64,000 nucleotides of DNA from Notolepis coatsorum (GCA_963971535.1 OZ020591.1:12020891-12084890); one strand, 5' to 3'; positions 11,042 through 23,467 are shown, counted from the first letter of the stretch. Program-made: numbers and translations. The notes: a model not told the origin generated them from the letters alone.

Positions 11042-11859
11042 TGTGAGGGTTCGGTGTGGGAATAGGTGAGGAGACCCCAAATGCAGAACACAAGCAGAGA
11101 GAGTAGAGGCAGAGACGACGAGATGAAGTGAACAGGCTTTACTATAACAGTTGCAAACAAGGATACACGTTGAAACGGTTACAAACAAAAGCGAACTGTA
11201 AAACCCGGAAATGAAACTCAGCAGTGCTGGGAAAATGTGGACTAGGGATAAGGAACGGACTCAGAGGAAAATACAGGAGTGAACAGAGTGAGTGACCGAA
11301 CACAAGGTTGCAAAACAAAACAATGACAATGGCGCGACAAAGAATGTGAGAAACGGGCAGGAATAAATACTGCCCGTGATTACTAATGAGTGCCAGCTGG
11401 CTTAAGGCCAGGCATGGCCAAGACAGGTGAACACAAAATATTAGTAAATAGAAATCTCACACTATAAACAAAAACATGTGTAAAGGAATTATCTTACTGG
11501 AAACATACATATAAAGAGATAACCTTTTCTGGAAACATATGTAAAGGATTAACCTTTTCTGGAAACATATGTAAAGGATTAACCCTTTCAGGAAACATAT
11601 GCAAAGGATAAACCTTTCAGGAAACATATGTAAATGATAAACCTTAATGGAAACATATGAAAAGATAAACCTTTTAAACACAAGCTAAACCGGGGAAACA
11701 CAACATGAATAGAGGCAGCACAGCATTAATCATAGTATTAATAGTATCCAGCAAACCTAGGAGGTTAAGTATCTGGAGTTGCTGCGTTTGGCCACCAGAG
11801 GGTGGCAGAAAACCACTGTTCATATTGTTCAGGTAGGGTCCCTGGCTGGGACCATGACA
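11042..11859. mobile_element. Solo LTR (818 bp) with 5-bp target duplication
   Basis: The sequence starts TGTGAGGGTT and ends CATGACA, that is TG...CA. It is flanked on both sides by CTCTC (11037-11041 and 11860-11864), though the tract is CT-rich, which weakens this as proof. No internal coding region is present, so this is a solo LTR left by recombination between two LTRs (known process). On the minus strand the start TGTCATGGTC resembles fish Gypsy-type LTRs. It carries a degenerate 30-bp minisatellite at 11497-11675. Confidence 0.72.
11497..11675. repeat. 30-bp degenerate minisatellite inside the solo LTR
   Basis: About six units of the type GGAAACATATGTAAAGGAT followed by AACCTTT(T)C(T/A). 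Unit length drifts between 28 and 31 bp. Confidence 0.85.
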
Positions 11860-11864
11860 CTCTC

Positions 11865-12872
11865 ATTCTCTCTTCTACTGTATCTCTCCCTCCCCCCTCT
11901 CTATCTTCCCCATTATCTCCATTAAAGTTAATATATTGTACCTGGATACTGGCTGGATCAGTGGGATATTTTAATGGCAACAGGAGAGCATTCAAGTTAT
12001 TTGTTGTTGTGTCGTTTGAATCATTTCTCTCCCTATCATCATTTTCATCCTCACTTTCTTTAGCATCTCCATGACCGTCTTCATCATCATTTCTCTCCAT
12101 AGCATCATCTGCATTCTCTTTCCTCCACTTCTTCATCATTTCTCTCCATAGAATCATCTGCATTTTCTCTTTCCTCCACTTCTTCACCATCTCTCTTCCT
12201 GATATCATCATTTCCCTCTTGAATATCTCCATCTTCATTGTCTGTACTGTCTTTATCTAAGGTGGAGCAAATTATATTTGTTTTATAATAGTAATATAAT
12301 TGTACTGTATATAATGTTCGTACTGTAGCCTACAATGTTATAATTGTATTATAAAATAATATGTCATATAGCACTACCACCACTAGCCCTCTTGCCTTGA
12401 TTGGACTAAAAAGGGTCTATGGTTGGTCAATTTAAATGTTTAAGACACAATTGTCTGTCCAAAATAAGCATTATAGCACCAGATTCTCAGTTATAATCCA
12501 AACTATGGCTCTGTGAGACAAGCGTGTACATGTATCTAGCAGTGAGTACAAATACATAACTGCGTCCTTATCTCCTCCATTACTATTGTTGCTTTTAGAC
12601 CAAATTTTTTAAAGGGCATTTTTCAGCTGCTTTTTAATATTCCACCGATTTCTTTCTCTCCTTGGCATTCTGTAATCATAAAATACAGGCCAATGCTAAA
12701 CCCACTTCTTATCAGGTGGGGGCCCACATGTGGGCCCTCTTGAGGACGATTTGCCCACCTGCACTTTGGCGACCTTTTTAATACAATATATATATCGAAT
12801 TAAAGCCCCATTAGTTGCCTGTCGATAGCCCTTTCAGGTAACAAAATCCGTTCAGCGGTTCTCGAGTTACAT
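11865..12872. other. CT-rich then unassigned sequence
   Basis: A 60-odd-bp unit (CATCATTTCTCTCCATAG, ATCATCTGCATT, TTCCTCCACTTCTTC) is duplicated at about 12080-12190. The acidic and basic minus-strand open frame across this region (11765-12238) is compositional and runs into the solo LTR. Nothing else can be named. Confidence 0.5.
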
Positions 12873-13015
12873 GAATTGAAAATGGGGGACCCTGATGAAC
12901 AGGACAAACGTCTTTCTCTGGTCTGCATCCCCTTAACAATTGTGTGTATTGAGCCGTACTGTATTGTACCCATTCTGCAATCTGTTAAATAAAGTTTTCA
13001 TTCATTCATTCATTC
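12873..13015 (+). mobile_element. AATC/ATTC-tailed retroposon copy 3
   Basis: Same family as 8991-9192: AAAATGGGGGACCCTGATG, TGTGTATTGAGCCGTACTG and CTGCAATCTGTTAAATAAAG, then ATTC repeats. Confidence 0.75.
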
Positions 13016-13947
13016 ATGCCGATATGTGAGGCTTGCGCGGTACATGGTATTGCGCAAATACTACTCCCGACTCTTGCGTCTCTAGTTCCGTCAATCATTT
13101 GGCGATGATTGGACAGGGTTGTAGCCAATGAGTGTGGCTTTCCAATGATACCCCACCTGGGGATGTACGAATCAGGGATCTAGGTGAAAAGTCACGAGCG
13201 AAAATAGGACGAGAAAATCTGCAGAATTTGTTGAAGTCTATGAGAAAACTGAGCTTTTCTTTTGTACACAGTTTACCAAAATCACTCCTAATCACTCATT
13301 TCTGAACGGATCTTTATGATCTACATAAGACTTCAGGCTATGGATCTCAGGTGTTTTTTAAGCCTCCAGCCATTCTGGGAAAAACTACTTCTGGACTACT
13401 ACAGAAAAACGTGAATAACACGTTTTTCTACAACTCAAGTTCAGACCTATGTTACTCTATTTCATTAGCAGTAAAGGTGAGTTTTCCTTATTTTCTCAGA
13501 AACTCCAGAATGTCATCTTTCAAAAGAGACCAGGCTCATGCATGTGGTATAAGTATAAAGTATAGTATTTTGGTTTGCAAAAAAAGTATGCAGTCCTCAA
13601 AAACGAAAACTAAAATGGCCAATTTTGGGATGTACTACCACTTTTAAATTAGCTTTAAAAAGCAATTCACACTGAACTTTAAAGTGCTATGGGTATATTT
13701 TGTGCAAATAATCCTAAAATAATTTGTACACTTTATTTCTAAATTGAGAACACAGGTTAGCATAGAATCAGCTAAGCAAGGTACCTGTTTAGTTAGCTAG
13801 CTACAGTAGTAATACAGCTAGCCTAGGCTAAAACATACTGCCACCAATAAAAGCACTTGCAGTGTACATACATTAGTATTTAGTAATGCATAATTGGTAA
13901 AACAAACTCAATCTTTGCAACTTCAAAGAAAGCTTGCTGTATCACAT
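13016..13947. other. Unassigned intergenic sequence
   Basis: No gene or nameable repeat. Confidence 0.4.
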
Positions 13948-14298
13948 AATGGATTGGATTTATATAGCGCTCTTCGTGACACCCCAGTGACCCCAGAGCG
14001 CTTACAGAGTCCATTATTCGTTCATACACAGTCATACCGGTGGTGGTAAGCTACAATTGCAGCCAGAGCTGCCCTGAGGCAGACTCACGGAAGCGTGGCG
14101 AATAATCAGCGCCTACGGCCCCTCCGACCACCACCAACATTCATTCACATGCATACACATTCATACGAGGCAAGTAGGTTAAGTGTCTTGCCCAAGGACA
14201 CAACGGCAGTGGGATGGACACGGGCTTGAGCGGGATTCGAACCACCAACCCTTCGATCATTGGACGACCCGCTCTACCCCTGAGCCACGCCGCCCCAC
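13948..14298 (-). mobile_element. tRNA-derived SINE with L2-type tail
   Basis: On the minus strand the tRNA-like head has A box TGGCTCAGGGGTAGAGC and B box GGTTCGAATCC. A conserved body block follows (TGTGTCCTTGGGCAAGACAC). The 3' end is GCGCTCTGGGGT...GAGCGCTATATAAATCCA. That ending resembles L2-clade LINE 3' tails, and such SINEs borrow the L2 reverse transcriptase (known for L2/SINE pairs such as those of eel). The copy is near full length. Confidence 0.88.
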
Positions 14299-14477
14299 AT
14301 TACCTACCTCACACACAGCAGTAGGATGCAGGGTTACAGCTCAGACTGCATTAAGCCCTCTGGCATCTGAACATTCAAGAGGGGATGTGTCTAAAACTGA
14401 ACATTTAAATGGATGGAATATTGTAGTGACAGGGCTGCTCAGAGTTGTAGCTAACACTTTTGCGTGACATTATTTAA

Positions 14478-15060
14478 CCGTCTGGGTCAAGTTTAGACCA
14501 TTGGAAGGGCACCAATGGGCACGTCCTATCATTTTCGCCACTCAAAATGCCATTTTAGCAAGATGTTTTCAGCTGTGGGGGCACATGGTCAAGTTTAACC
14601 ATTGGAAGGGCACCAATGGGCACGTCCTCTCGCTTTTGCTACTCAAAAGGGCACTTTAGGTTTAGCGTGATGTTTTCAACTGTGGGGGCACATGGTCACG
14701 TTTAGACCATTGGAAGGGCACCAATGGGCACGTCCTCTAGTTTTCGCCACTCAAAAGGGCACTTTAGCGCAATGTTTTCAACTGTGGGTGGGGGCACATG
14801 GTCACGTTTAACCATTAGAGGGGCACCAATAGGGCACATCCTCTAATTATTTCTACTCAAAAGGGCACTTTTGCATGACATTATTTAACCGTGGGGCACA
14901 AAAGCACTCAAAAGGGCACTTTTGCGTGATGTTTTTCAACTGTGGGGGCACATGGTCCAGTTTAGACCATTGAAAGAGCACCCTCTAATTTTTCGCCACT
15001 CAAAAGGGCACTTTAGCGAGCGTTTTTCAACCGTGGGGGCACCAGGGTCCGCCAGTCAGA
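14478..15060. repeat. Roughly 110-bp minisatellite, about 5 diverged units
   Basis: Recurring blocks are ACCATTGGAAGGGCACCAAT, GGGCACGTCCTCT, CACTCAAAAGGGCACTTT and TGTGGGGGCACATGGTC. The later units are shortened and more diverged. No coding. Confidence 0.88.
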
Positions 15061-15334
15061 GGCACCAGCTACTTTAAGCTGCATTTAAAATAAATAAATA
15101 TACATTATATAAATACAGTATATATATATATTCAGGCACTGGCAGAAATGCCCTGCAGGTTCCAACATCAACCTGTCTCCAAAATATATATAGATTCCCC
15201 AGCCTTGATGAGACAGGGCCATTTGCCTGATATGTTTGGGGCAGAGAGTAGTCTGATATCCCCTTTATCAAGGCTGGAGGAAGCTTGATAACAGATTGTA
15301 GGCAGCAGTGAAGATGTTTAACCAGTGTGATAAC
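15061..15334. other. Unassigned sequence
   Basis: Includes a short AT microsatellite near 15118. No gene. Confidence 0.4.
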
Positions 15335-15379
15335 AAGCCGTACTGTATTGTACCCATTCTGCAATCTGTTAATAAAGTT

Positions 15380-15428
<49 letters not shown>
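15335..15428 (+). mobile_element. AATC-tailed retroposon copy 4 (3' part)
   Basis: CCGTACTGTATTGTACCC and CTGCAATCTGTTAATAAAG, followed by about 11 AATC units. Confidence 0.75.
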
Positions 15429-15960
15429 GCATGAAAACAACGTCCTCATCACTTCAAGTCAAATGTAAGTTTGCTCCAATGATATTTTCATGCATAACTA
15501 AATCTCTCCGCTTCTTTTTGTTTTGCGTTGTGATTCAGAACCAACATTCTCTTTGACCAGAATTTCACTCGAAGCATTTGCCACGTTTTTCCTGTAGCCT
15601 AACTGAAACTATTGTGAATAACCTGCCCATATTAACTTAGTCAAGCCTGCATGTTAATGTGGGCTCTCTTTTATGGTTAATTATACAAGTTATTGTCACG
15701 CTCAACTCACAGGACTTGAATTAATAACAGGTCCAGATTCTTAATCATGCAGCATTAAAAAAAAAGGGGGGAAATCCGCACTCACAATTTATGATTAGAT
15801 TAGATTATATACAGCACTGTTGTACATGCTATCATACAGAGTATATGGGTAGACTATAGTATGAGGTGGGTTCTTAAGATTATTATGATTACATGATCAG
15901 ACATATGTTGGAATGCTTCTTTTAATGCATAGCAGCAGACACAAATCCATAAATTCAGCA
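15429..15960. other. Unassigned intergenic sequence
   Basis: No gene or nameable repeat. Confidence 0.4.
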
Positions 15961-15983
15961 GTCATCTGGCCTTTGTCAGTGTT

Positions 15984-16757
15984 TTATTTTATTTATTTAT
16001 TTACCCAGGCAAGCAATTAAGAACAAACACAAGAGCAGCCTGATCAAAAAGAAAAGGCCTTTTGAGGGAAGGGGGGGGGGGGCTGTAACAAAAACAAGGT
16101 TATGTACATGCAAGTAAATAAAATACAAAATTACAGTAGCAAACAATAGTATAGGACAAGGACAACAATAAATAAGGGAGAGAGAAGGAAAGAGAGAGAG
16201 GGAAAAAGAGAAAGGGAGAGTGAGAACCAGAGGGAGAGAGGGGGAAGAAAGGGGGATGAGGGAGGGGGGTAGGTGAGGGGGGGGGGGGGGGGGAGGAAGA
16301 GAAGAGTCTGAGGGCTATGCGTGCGATCGGGAGGCAGCCAGCAGGTGCAACAGTCGGTTATGATCTGTAGCAGATTTGGTTTAAAAGCAGTGAGCGATGT
16401 GAGCGCAGTGAGTTTAAGGGTGTTTTGTAATGTGTTACAGTCAGATGCAGCAGCAAATCGGAAGGCATTGCGGGATCGTGAGTTTGATGAAGTTGCTGGA
16501 CCTTAGTTAGAAGTGGAGACGTGCAGAAGGGAGGAGAGGTAGAGAGGTGTTTTACCAAGTATGGTTTTGTAGATGACTACATCTACAAAATGACTTGAAG
16601 AAGAGACGTCCAGCCACCAGGTTATAAAGGTCACAGTGGTGAAGGGTGCACTAGTGGCAAAGCGGATGGCGGAATGATGGAGTATGTTGAGTCTTCTGAG
16701 GGCACACTGAGATGCCATTCTATAGATGTTAGTAGTGTGTTTACCCGTTAGTGAGTA
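15984..16757 (-). pseudogene. L2-like LINE 3' end (RT C-terminus plus tail)
   Basis: Minus-strand fragments read LRRLNILHHSAIRFAT, IYKTILGKTPLYLSSLL, DLLLHLT and LNSLRSHRSLL in two frames. These are the thumb/C-terminal blocks of L2-like LINE ORF2 (family knowledge), broken by frameshifts. The 3' tail, read on the minus strand, is TTGCCTGGGTAAATAAATAA, the usual ending of such fish LINEs. A related 22-23-bp sequence (TCAT.TGGCCTT.GTCAGTG) occurs on both sides at 15962-15983 and 16758-16780, likely an aged target duplication. Confidence 0.7.
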
Positions 16758-16780
16758 TCATTTGGCCTTCGTCAGTGTTT

Positions 16781-17715
16781 ACCTGTTAGTGAGTAATTAC
16801 TCAAGTCCTTTACACCCCTGGCTGCCTGTTAGTGAGTATCATCGCAGACTGTAGCCTTGGATTTAATACTGGAGCATTGTTGACTATACGCTGTGGAGGG
16901 TAAATACTAAATAGTGATTACATTCAACGCCTTTAATTTAGTTGTCTCAGTGGGAGTATAGTCCAGTAGAAGGATGGTTTCTTCTGGAAGTACTGTGTCC
17001 ACCACACTGACCTAACGTTACACCAACCGAAATAAACCAAACTGCAAGAGGACTGCTGGGGAACTAACCCCACTGCCAGTCTATCCACATCGGGAACAAA
17101 ACCAAAGTGAGGCTCGCAACCAAATAAAATTGACCTGACATAATCGTCTCCACTAGGCGGAAGCCTGGGGGAAGATCATGTAATCGGGGGTGTGTGTGGG
17201 TGTGCGTGCGTGTGCGTGTGTGTGTGCATGCGTGTGTCTCTGTCTGCAGATATTCTTGCAAACTACAGGGCCAATTTGGATGACACATGTCTCATAGGCT
17301 GACAGGATTCTGGAATATTTTCCCCATCGGTCAACAACAAGTATTTTATTTTAATACATTTCCATCATTGTCTATTGAAGTCCATTGAAATACATATTCG
17401 TATGAAGTTATACACCTTTTGAAAGAAAGAGGGCGCTGCAGAGAGAGATAACACATCCACTAGTCGTCTCATTAGTATTCTAATTAGTTTCCACACCCCC
17501 TTCTATTGTTCTAAAACCAGTCCCTCGTTAGCATTTAGACAGCCTAATCAAATCATCAATCATTCTTATTTGTTTGGAGACATTCCTTCACTATTCTAAA
17601 CATCATTAGAAGACATTGATAAAAAGCTGAAACAATGAAGTTGTAATTATGGTCACGAGGTCGCGAGGAAGTGTCCTTAGAAACCATGCAGTGATAATGT
17701 GGTTCTCAACAGAGG
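16781..17715. other. Unassigned intergenic sequence
   Basis: Contains an imperfect GT-rich stretch at 17189-17237. No gene. Confidence 0.4.
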
Positions 17716-17720
17716 GGGTG

Positions 17721-17780
<60 letters not shown>
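17716..17780. repeat. (GT)n microsatellite
   Basis: About 30 GT units, interrupted near the left end by C. Confidence 0.95.
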
Positions 17781-17781
<1 letters not shown>

Positions 17782-18155
17782 ACCCTTACCCCTGAAGACT
17801 TTTTCTTTTTCACATTTACATACATGCATTACTATATACACTATACACATATACCTGCACATGTCTAGATACATACACACCTACCCATATTCATACATGA
17901 TGTTTATAGCATTGCTCTGTATATATACATACATTATATACACACACATATATACATATCCATACACACATACATGGCAAAGAGCACCCCATAGTTGGTA
18001 TACACATCTTATTATTTATAATATGATACAGTATTTATGGGATAAATATGTTGATTCATACATTAGTGTTATATGGCATGTATATAAAGTGATATACAGT
18101 ATATAGTACACATTACAGTATAGTATACCTGCAGTATATAATAGTGTATACAACA

Positions 18156-18195
18156 CATATAATGTGATATAAGATAGTATGATATATACAAGAAC

Positions 18196-18226
<31 letters not shown>

Positions 18227-18424
18227 AAAATGACTAGTTTCAAGTTTCTCAAGTTTCAAGTTTCTTTAATAGTTGTCATACAGAAGTACAGAATACTTTC
18301 ATACAAAATGCTTCTTACTGTTACGCTCCAGAGTAAGAAGCATTTTGTATGAAAGTATTCTGTACTTCTGTATGACAACTATTAAAGAAACTTGAAACTT
18401 GAGAAACTTGAAACTAGTCATTTT

Positions 18425-18455
<31 letters not shown>

Positions 18456-18495
18456 GTTCTTGTATATATCATACTATCTTATATCACATTATATG
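18156..18495. repeat. Perfect 163-bp-arm palindrome with 14-nt spacer
   Basis: Arms 18156-18318 and 18333-18495 are reverse complements with no mismatch that I could find, including a 31-nt GTT/AAC repeat on each side. The spacer is 18319-18332. The arms include a retroposon-like 3' tail, GAAACTTGAAACTTGAG. This is head-to-head duplication of the same tail. Confidence 0.9.
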
Positions 18496-18564
18496 AAAGC
18501 TAAAGCCCTTTGATGAGACTAATCCTGCGATTTAAATATTTTAATCAATTGCCGGCCCTGATTC

Positions 18565-18790
18565 TTAACTCAATCAGCGCCAGACTCGAGGATAGTCAGG
18601 TTAACTCGCCAACCATTCAGCGCCAGACCCGAGTATAGTCGGGTTTTCATCGTTATTTCTTTTATTCAATATTTTTATTCATTTCTCTCACACGGACCTC
18701 AGGGTTACCATAAGGAACCACTCTGAGATCGCTAGAGTGCAATACCGGCCGCATCTGGGTAGGTGGCAGTAACCTTTTTTTCACACCCGG
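18565..18790 (+). mobile_element. TTAA-element terminus, tandemly doubled
   Basis: TTAA at 18565 and 18601 are each followed by a variant of the terminus CAGCGCCAGACCCGAGTATAG, then the block AGTGCAATACCGGCCGC shared with 3786-3808. It is related to copies at 3610-3800 and 29515-29565. No transposase is seen. Confidence 0.5.
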
Positions 18791-19353
18791 TGTTACGTTT
18801 AATTCACACAGTTTTTTGGTCAGGCGAGTCTAGTGGTTCACTCGATGACATTGAAACGCGTCCAATGCCCCCGATGCATGTGTTGTGGTGGATTATGTTG
18901 GCGACACGATGGACACCAATACTGGAAATCGCGATCAGACAATTGGAATATTCTTTTTGGGCTACCTCCTAGTGAAGGTAAGGACTCTCTCTGAGTGCCC
19001 GTCTCCTGGCGCTGACTAAGGTGATGGATGCCTCGGGGTCTTGGCCAAGATTGTAGTGACTGCTCTACATGCACCTCCGAGGCCTTGGATCAGTTATTCA
19101 CCGCCGTCTGTCCGTGGTCCTGTCAACTGATTAACAGTATTAACAGACTGTTAACAGATTAACAGTCAATGCGGTTTCATTGCTGGGTTAAGTACTTCTA
19201 TTCTATTCACATAATACGCTTACTTCATATATCTACTCCATTCACATATATGCCTACCACTATCTATTGCTATGTCCGCCTACTACAATCTCATGAGCTG
19301 TCTAACGCCTGTCCCGTCTCCCTGTCTCCCTATGACTTGCTGTCCTGGAGTGT

Positions 19354-19608
19354 TGACCGGAGTGTTGGACGCCCCGTGACGAAGGCTGGGAGATTGCGAC
19401 CCCCTCTGCGTGCCCCCCTGTCTCCGGAGGTCTCGTAGTGGTGACCGGAGTGCCGGATGTCCCGCGATGATGTCGGGGAGTTCGCGACCCTCTCTGCGCC
19501 GCCCCCTATCTCCCTGTCTCCGGCTGTCCCTGAGCAACGACCGGAGTGTTGAATGTCCCGTGACTAAGACGGGGAGGACGTGACCCTCTTTGCGCCGCCC
19601 CTGTGCCT
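19354..19608. repeat. Roughly 95-bp tandem repeat, 3 diverged units
   Basis: Blocks GACCGGAGTGTTGGA, CCCCGTGACGAAGGCTGGGAG and GCGACCC(C)TCTCTGCG recur three times. Confidence 0.75.
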
Positions 19609-19794
19609 CAAATAGATCCGCTATCAACTCTATCTTTAATCTTTCAAAATGTTCAGTTGCTATCGCTATTAGCTCTATCTTTAATCTTTCAAAACGTACA
19701 GTTGCTATTGCATGCACTCATCTGTGTTTCACCACACACATGAGTGCATGCTTACCAACTGTCCGTCTGCAACACTACTATCACCAACATCTAA

Positions 19795-20108
19795 GAAGGG
19801 AGATCCCCCCTTGAATGGCCCTTCTAAGGTTTCTCTCCTCCACACTGCCTGTGGAGCTTTTTTCCCTATTGTTAGGTTTTAGTGAGTTTTTCCTTACCTT
19901 CGCGTGGGGTATGTCTGGGAGTGCTTGCATTCTTTCATTTATTTGCATTCATCTAAAAATTTTTGGACCTTATGGTGTTCTTGTTCTGTTCTTGACTTAT
20001 TGTTATGTTTTCTTCTTGACTTGTTTAAAGAAGACCTGTACGGCCCATGGGGACATTAACGTGTGTTGTCGGGCCCTATAAATAAATTTGATTTGATTTG
20101 ATTTGATT
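19795..20108 (+). mobile_element. LINE 3' UTR with TTTGA-repeat tail
   Basis: The sequence from GAAGGGAGATCCCCCCTTGA through GTTTTTCCTTACCTTCG to AAATAAATTTGATTTGATTT is characteristic of a widespread fish LINE 3' UTR (recognised, clade not certain). The pentanucleotide tail marks the 3' end. No ORF remains. Confidence 0.65.
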
Positions 20109-20199
20109 TATGACATCAATCCTGTTTTGATCCAACCATGATTTCACATCGATCGCAACGACCATGTGTAACATACTCCAGAACGTATGCCGTTGGTGA

Positions 20200-20545
20200 C
20201 GATCAAAGCATCAAAAAACGCCCCCCCCCCCCCCCCCCCCCCCTTTCATGCATTCATGATGAAACATAATACCTATTATATACATTTGATTTGGAAATAG
20301 TAGCGTGTCCACGCGAGCAACGCCAACGCTTTTAATAAAATTCACGTTTTGCTCCATAGCGCCGTTTTCTGGAATTAACCAGGATCACTCTGAAACTATA
20401 CTTATATTCACCACGGTATAACACGCGAACAAATGTATTCTTTTTCTCATATTGAACGATGGATAGTTCAATAGTTCAAATGAGCCATAGTATTGTATCC
20501 ATAGCTATAATATAGAATATAGATATAGCCCTGCAAACACTGCCA
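20200..20545 (+). repeat. CACGGTATAA-block repeat, second copy
   Basis: Diverged copy of 9465-9780: CTTTCATGCATTCATGATG, ACTTATATTCACCACGGTAT and CCATAGCTATAATATAGAAT. It is preceded by a C run at 20220-20243. Confidence 0.55.
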
Positions 20546-20959
20546 CGCATTCCTATCTCTTAGAGCCCTGGGTGGCACAGTAGGAACTAAGCTGCCCTAG
20601 GCCCGTCACCTTCATCCTGGGCTTCGCTGGCTGCGTGGGAGCGCTCCGGGAGAACATCTGCCTACTCAAATTTGTGAGTAGCCATTTCCCAACACTGCCC
20701 CGACACTTGATCTTTTGCGTTTATTACAAGTCAAAGGAACAAAAGGTGGTCAAAGGAAGACTCCTTTGTCTCAGTTTCTCCTTTGTCTTGTGTGTAACAC
20801 TCGGCACTTCCACTCTCTCCCTCCTCGCATACACTTTGAGGTCTTTGAAGTTGTAAATAAATACATTTTAATAAAACCATTTTTATTACAGGTTCAAAAC
20901 TGTCGGGTATTAAACTGTGTGGGTATCAAACAAGAGACTGTCAGGCTTTAAAATGGTGT

Positions 20960-21340
<381 letters not shown>

Positions 21341-21452
21341 ACTCACCTGGTTAAATAAAGGCTAAAAATGTGTTGATTGATGAAGCCTTCCCTGTCATCT
21401 TTGTTCTGACAGAATCGTGGGAAAAGAGTCTAACTTGTATGTACTGTGTGTA

Positions 21453-21900
21453 GGCACGGTGGTGTAGTGGTTAACACTGTCGCCTCACAGCAAGAAGGTC
21501 CAGAGTTCGATTCCCGCTTGGGGACCAGGTTTCCATGATGCCAGGTACTCAGGTGGGGTATCTCCCGGGCCTTTCTGTGTGGAGTTTGCATGTTCTCCCC
21601 CTCTGTGCTCGCAAGGGTTTCCCCCCCGATAAGATAAACCCAATGGAAAAACATGCACTACAGATCGCTAACGCTGTGGCGTCCTTGACGAAGACGGACA
21701 GGAGCACCTGGATTGGTCCCCGGGGCGCGGCTCACGTTGACGCCCTATCTGCTCCCGGCTGCCCATGGGGGGAAGGACAACGGGATGGGAAAAGTGCAGA
21801 GAGACATTTCATCGGCGACTCAGTGCATGTGTGTGTGTGTTCCTGTGGGTCGCCCATCTCGCGTGTGTGTGTTAAACTGCATGACAAATAAAGACTTCTA
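21453..21900 (+). mobile_element. tRNA-derived SINE, copy 1 of a pair
   Basis: GGCACGGTGGTGTAGTGG is the A-box region and GTTCGATTCCC the B box. The body contains GCCTTTCTGTGTGGAGTTTG and CATGTTCTCCCC. It ends near GACAAATAAAGACTTC. It is about 85-90 percent similar by eye to the copy at 22039-22478. These belong to a very common fish SINE type. Confidence 0.88.
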
Positions 21901-22038
21901 GTCTAACAATTACATTACTGTAGCTATGGATGGATACAAGCTATTTAGAATGGATATGGAATCTAAAAGAAGAGGGGTGTTGCCGTTGGTTTATATTAAA
22001 GAATATCTGTCTGTGAACTTGCTGCTTCCTCACCGCTT

Positions 22039-22478
22039 CACGGTGGTGTAGTGGTTAACACTGTCGCCTCACAGCAAGAAGGTCCAGGGTTCGATTCCCG
22101 CTTGGGGACCAGGTTTCCATGATGCCAGGTACCCAGGTGGGGTATCTTCCAGGCCTTTCTGTGTGGAGTTTGCATGTTCTCCCCGTGCTCGCAAGGGTTT
22201 CCCCCCCGATAAGATAAACCCAATGGAAAAACATGCACAACAACAGATCGCTAACGCTGTGGCGTCCTTGACGAAGACGGACAGGAGCACTTGGATTGGT
22301 CCCCTGGCGCGGCTCACGTTGACGCCTGTCTGCTCCCGGCTGCCCTGGGGGGGGGGAAGGACGACGGGATGGGTTAATCGCAGAGACTAATCGCATCAGC
22401 GATCCTACAGACAATGCATGCGTGTGTTCCGGTGTGTGTGTGTGTTGAGGATAATTGCCAATGCCAATTAAAGACCTC
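22039..22478 (+). mobile_element. tRNA-derived SINE, copy 2 of a pair
   Basis: Same family and orientation as 21453-21900: CACGGTGGTGTAGTGG head, GGTTCGATTCCC B box, same body and an AATTAAAGACC end. The two are about 140 bp apart, so they are separate insertions or a segmental duplication. Confidence 0.88.
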
Positions 22479-22844
22479 TGAGCAGGTCCTGCATTATTTA
22501 TTATTATTAAGAAATGTGAATATATAGTGTTAGACATCTGTTCATTATACTGATATTGGTATTACCATTCTCCCTCTGCAACACGTGTGGCCTTAGAGGA
22601 AATAGGTAAACTGATGTCATCGTGTGCCTCTTCTGAGTTAATAGATCTGGGTGACCTACATTTGTATCGGTTATCTGGGAACTAGGTTAAAGGAACTGCG
22701 TCTTGAGTTAAATGTATCTCAGCTGATTTTCTATCCTATGATGCCAAATATAAGAAATCTAAATCCACTTTATTTTCAAACCCTCATTTTCAACGTCTTC
22801 GAGACTTTACAGACATTTCAATGCATACATTTTTACAATATAAT
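22479..22844. other. Unassigned sequence
   Basis: No gene or nameable repeat. Confidence 0.4.
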
Positions 22845-23085
22845 AATAATAATAAATATGAATAACTATCTATATAGCACTTTTCACACATGGACCGCAG
22901 TCCGGAGTGCCCCATAGTATGAAATTAACATAGGCATAAAATCAACACACAATTGACAGAATAAAAAACAATGCATAAATTGCAGACATAAGAATAGATC
23001 TAAAAGACAATAAAAGTAGTGCAACATAAACGTGCAGACATAAGAATAGGCATCAAATAAGTACAATGTTGCTCGAAGGCACGTG
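22845..23085 (-). mobile_element. L2-like LINE 3' UTR fragment
   Basis: Read on the minus strand it ends TGTGAAAAGTGCTATATAG followed by AT/TTA-rich sequence. This is the L2-type terminal motif. Tandem-like blocks (GTGCAACATAAACGTGCAGACATAAGAATAG type) are upstream. No frame is intact. Confidence 0.5.
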
Positions 23086-23467
23086 AACCCCCCCGGAACA
23101 GCCAGTCCCCCAAACACCCCACACATCAATCTCCACCACATCCCCATCCAAGACACCCCCCCCCCCCCCCCCCCGATAAAGCACGTCATGACCGAAGGAA
23201 AACACAAACAGCCCACGCGCCACTCACACTGCCATGCACAGCAACGGGAATGCCACGCCCGCGAGCCGCCCCATCTCTCCTGGTCCCTTTTGATCTTTTA
23301 CTAACGTAGTTTTGCCACAAGACATTAGTGACCATTGCCTGTGAAGTGTTATCGTAGGAAAATAAACTTTAAACATTTTGTAGAACAGGGTTCTTTACAT
23401 GATTTGTATCATGCTGACTCAGAGACAATCTGCATAATAATAGTTTTCTTTTTTGCTCAGAAACATT

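Noticed and set aside
11765..12238. 157-codon minus-strand frame rich in Glu, Asp, Lys and Met
   Set aside because: Arises from CT-rich DNA and a 60-bp duplication and runs into the solo LTR; no recognisable domain.
21453..22478. Possible tRNA genes (A and B boxes)
   Set aside because: The boxes belong to SINE heads; body and tail follow, and the cloverleaf is not intact.
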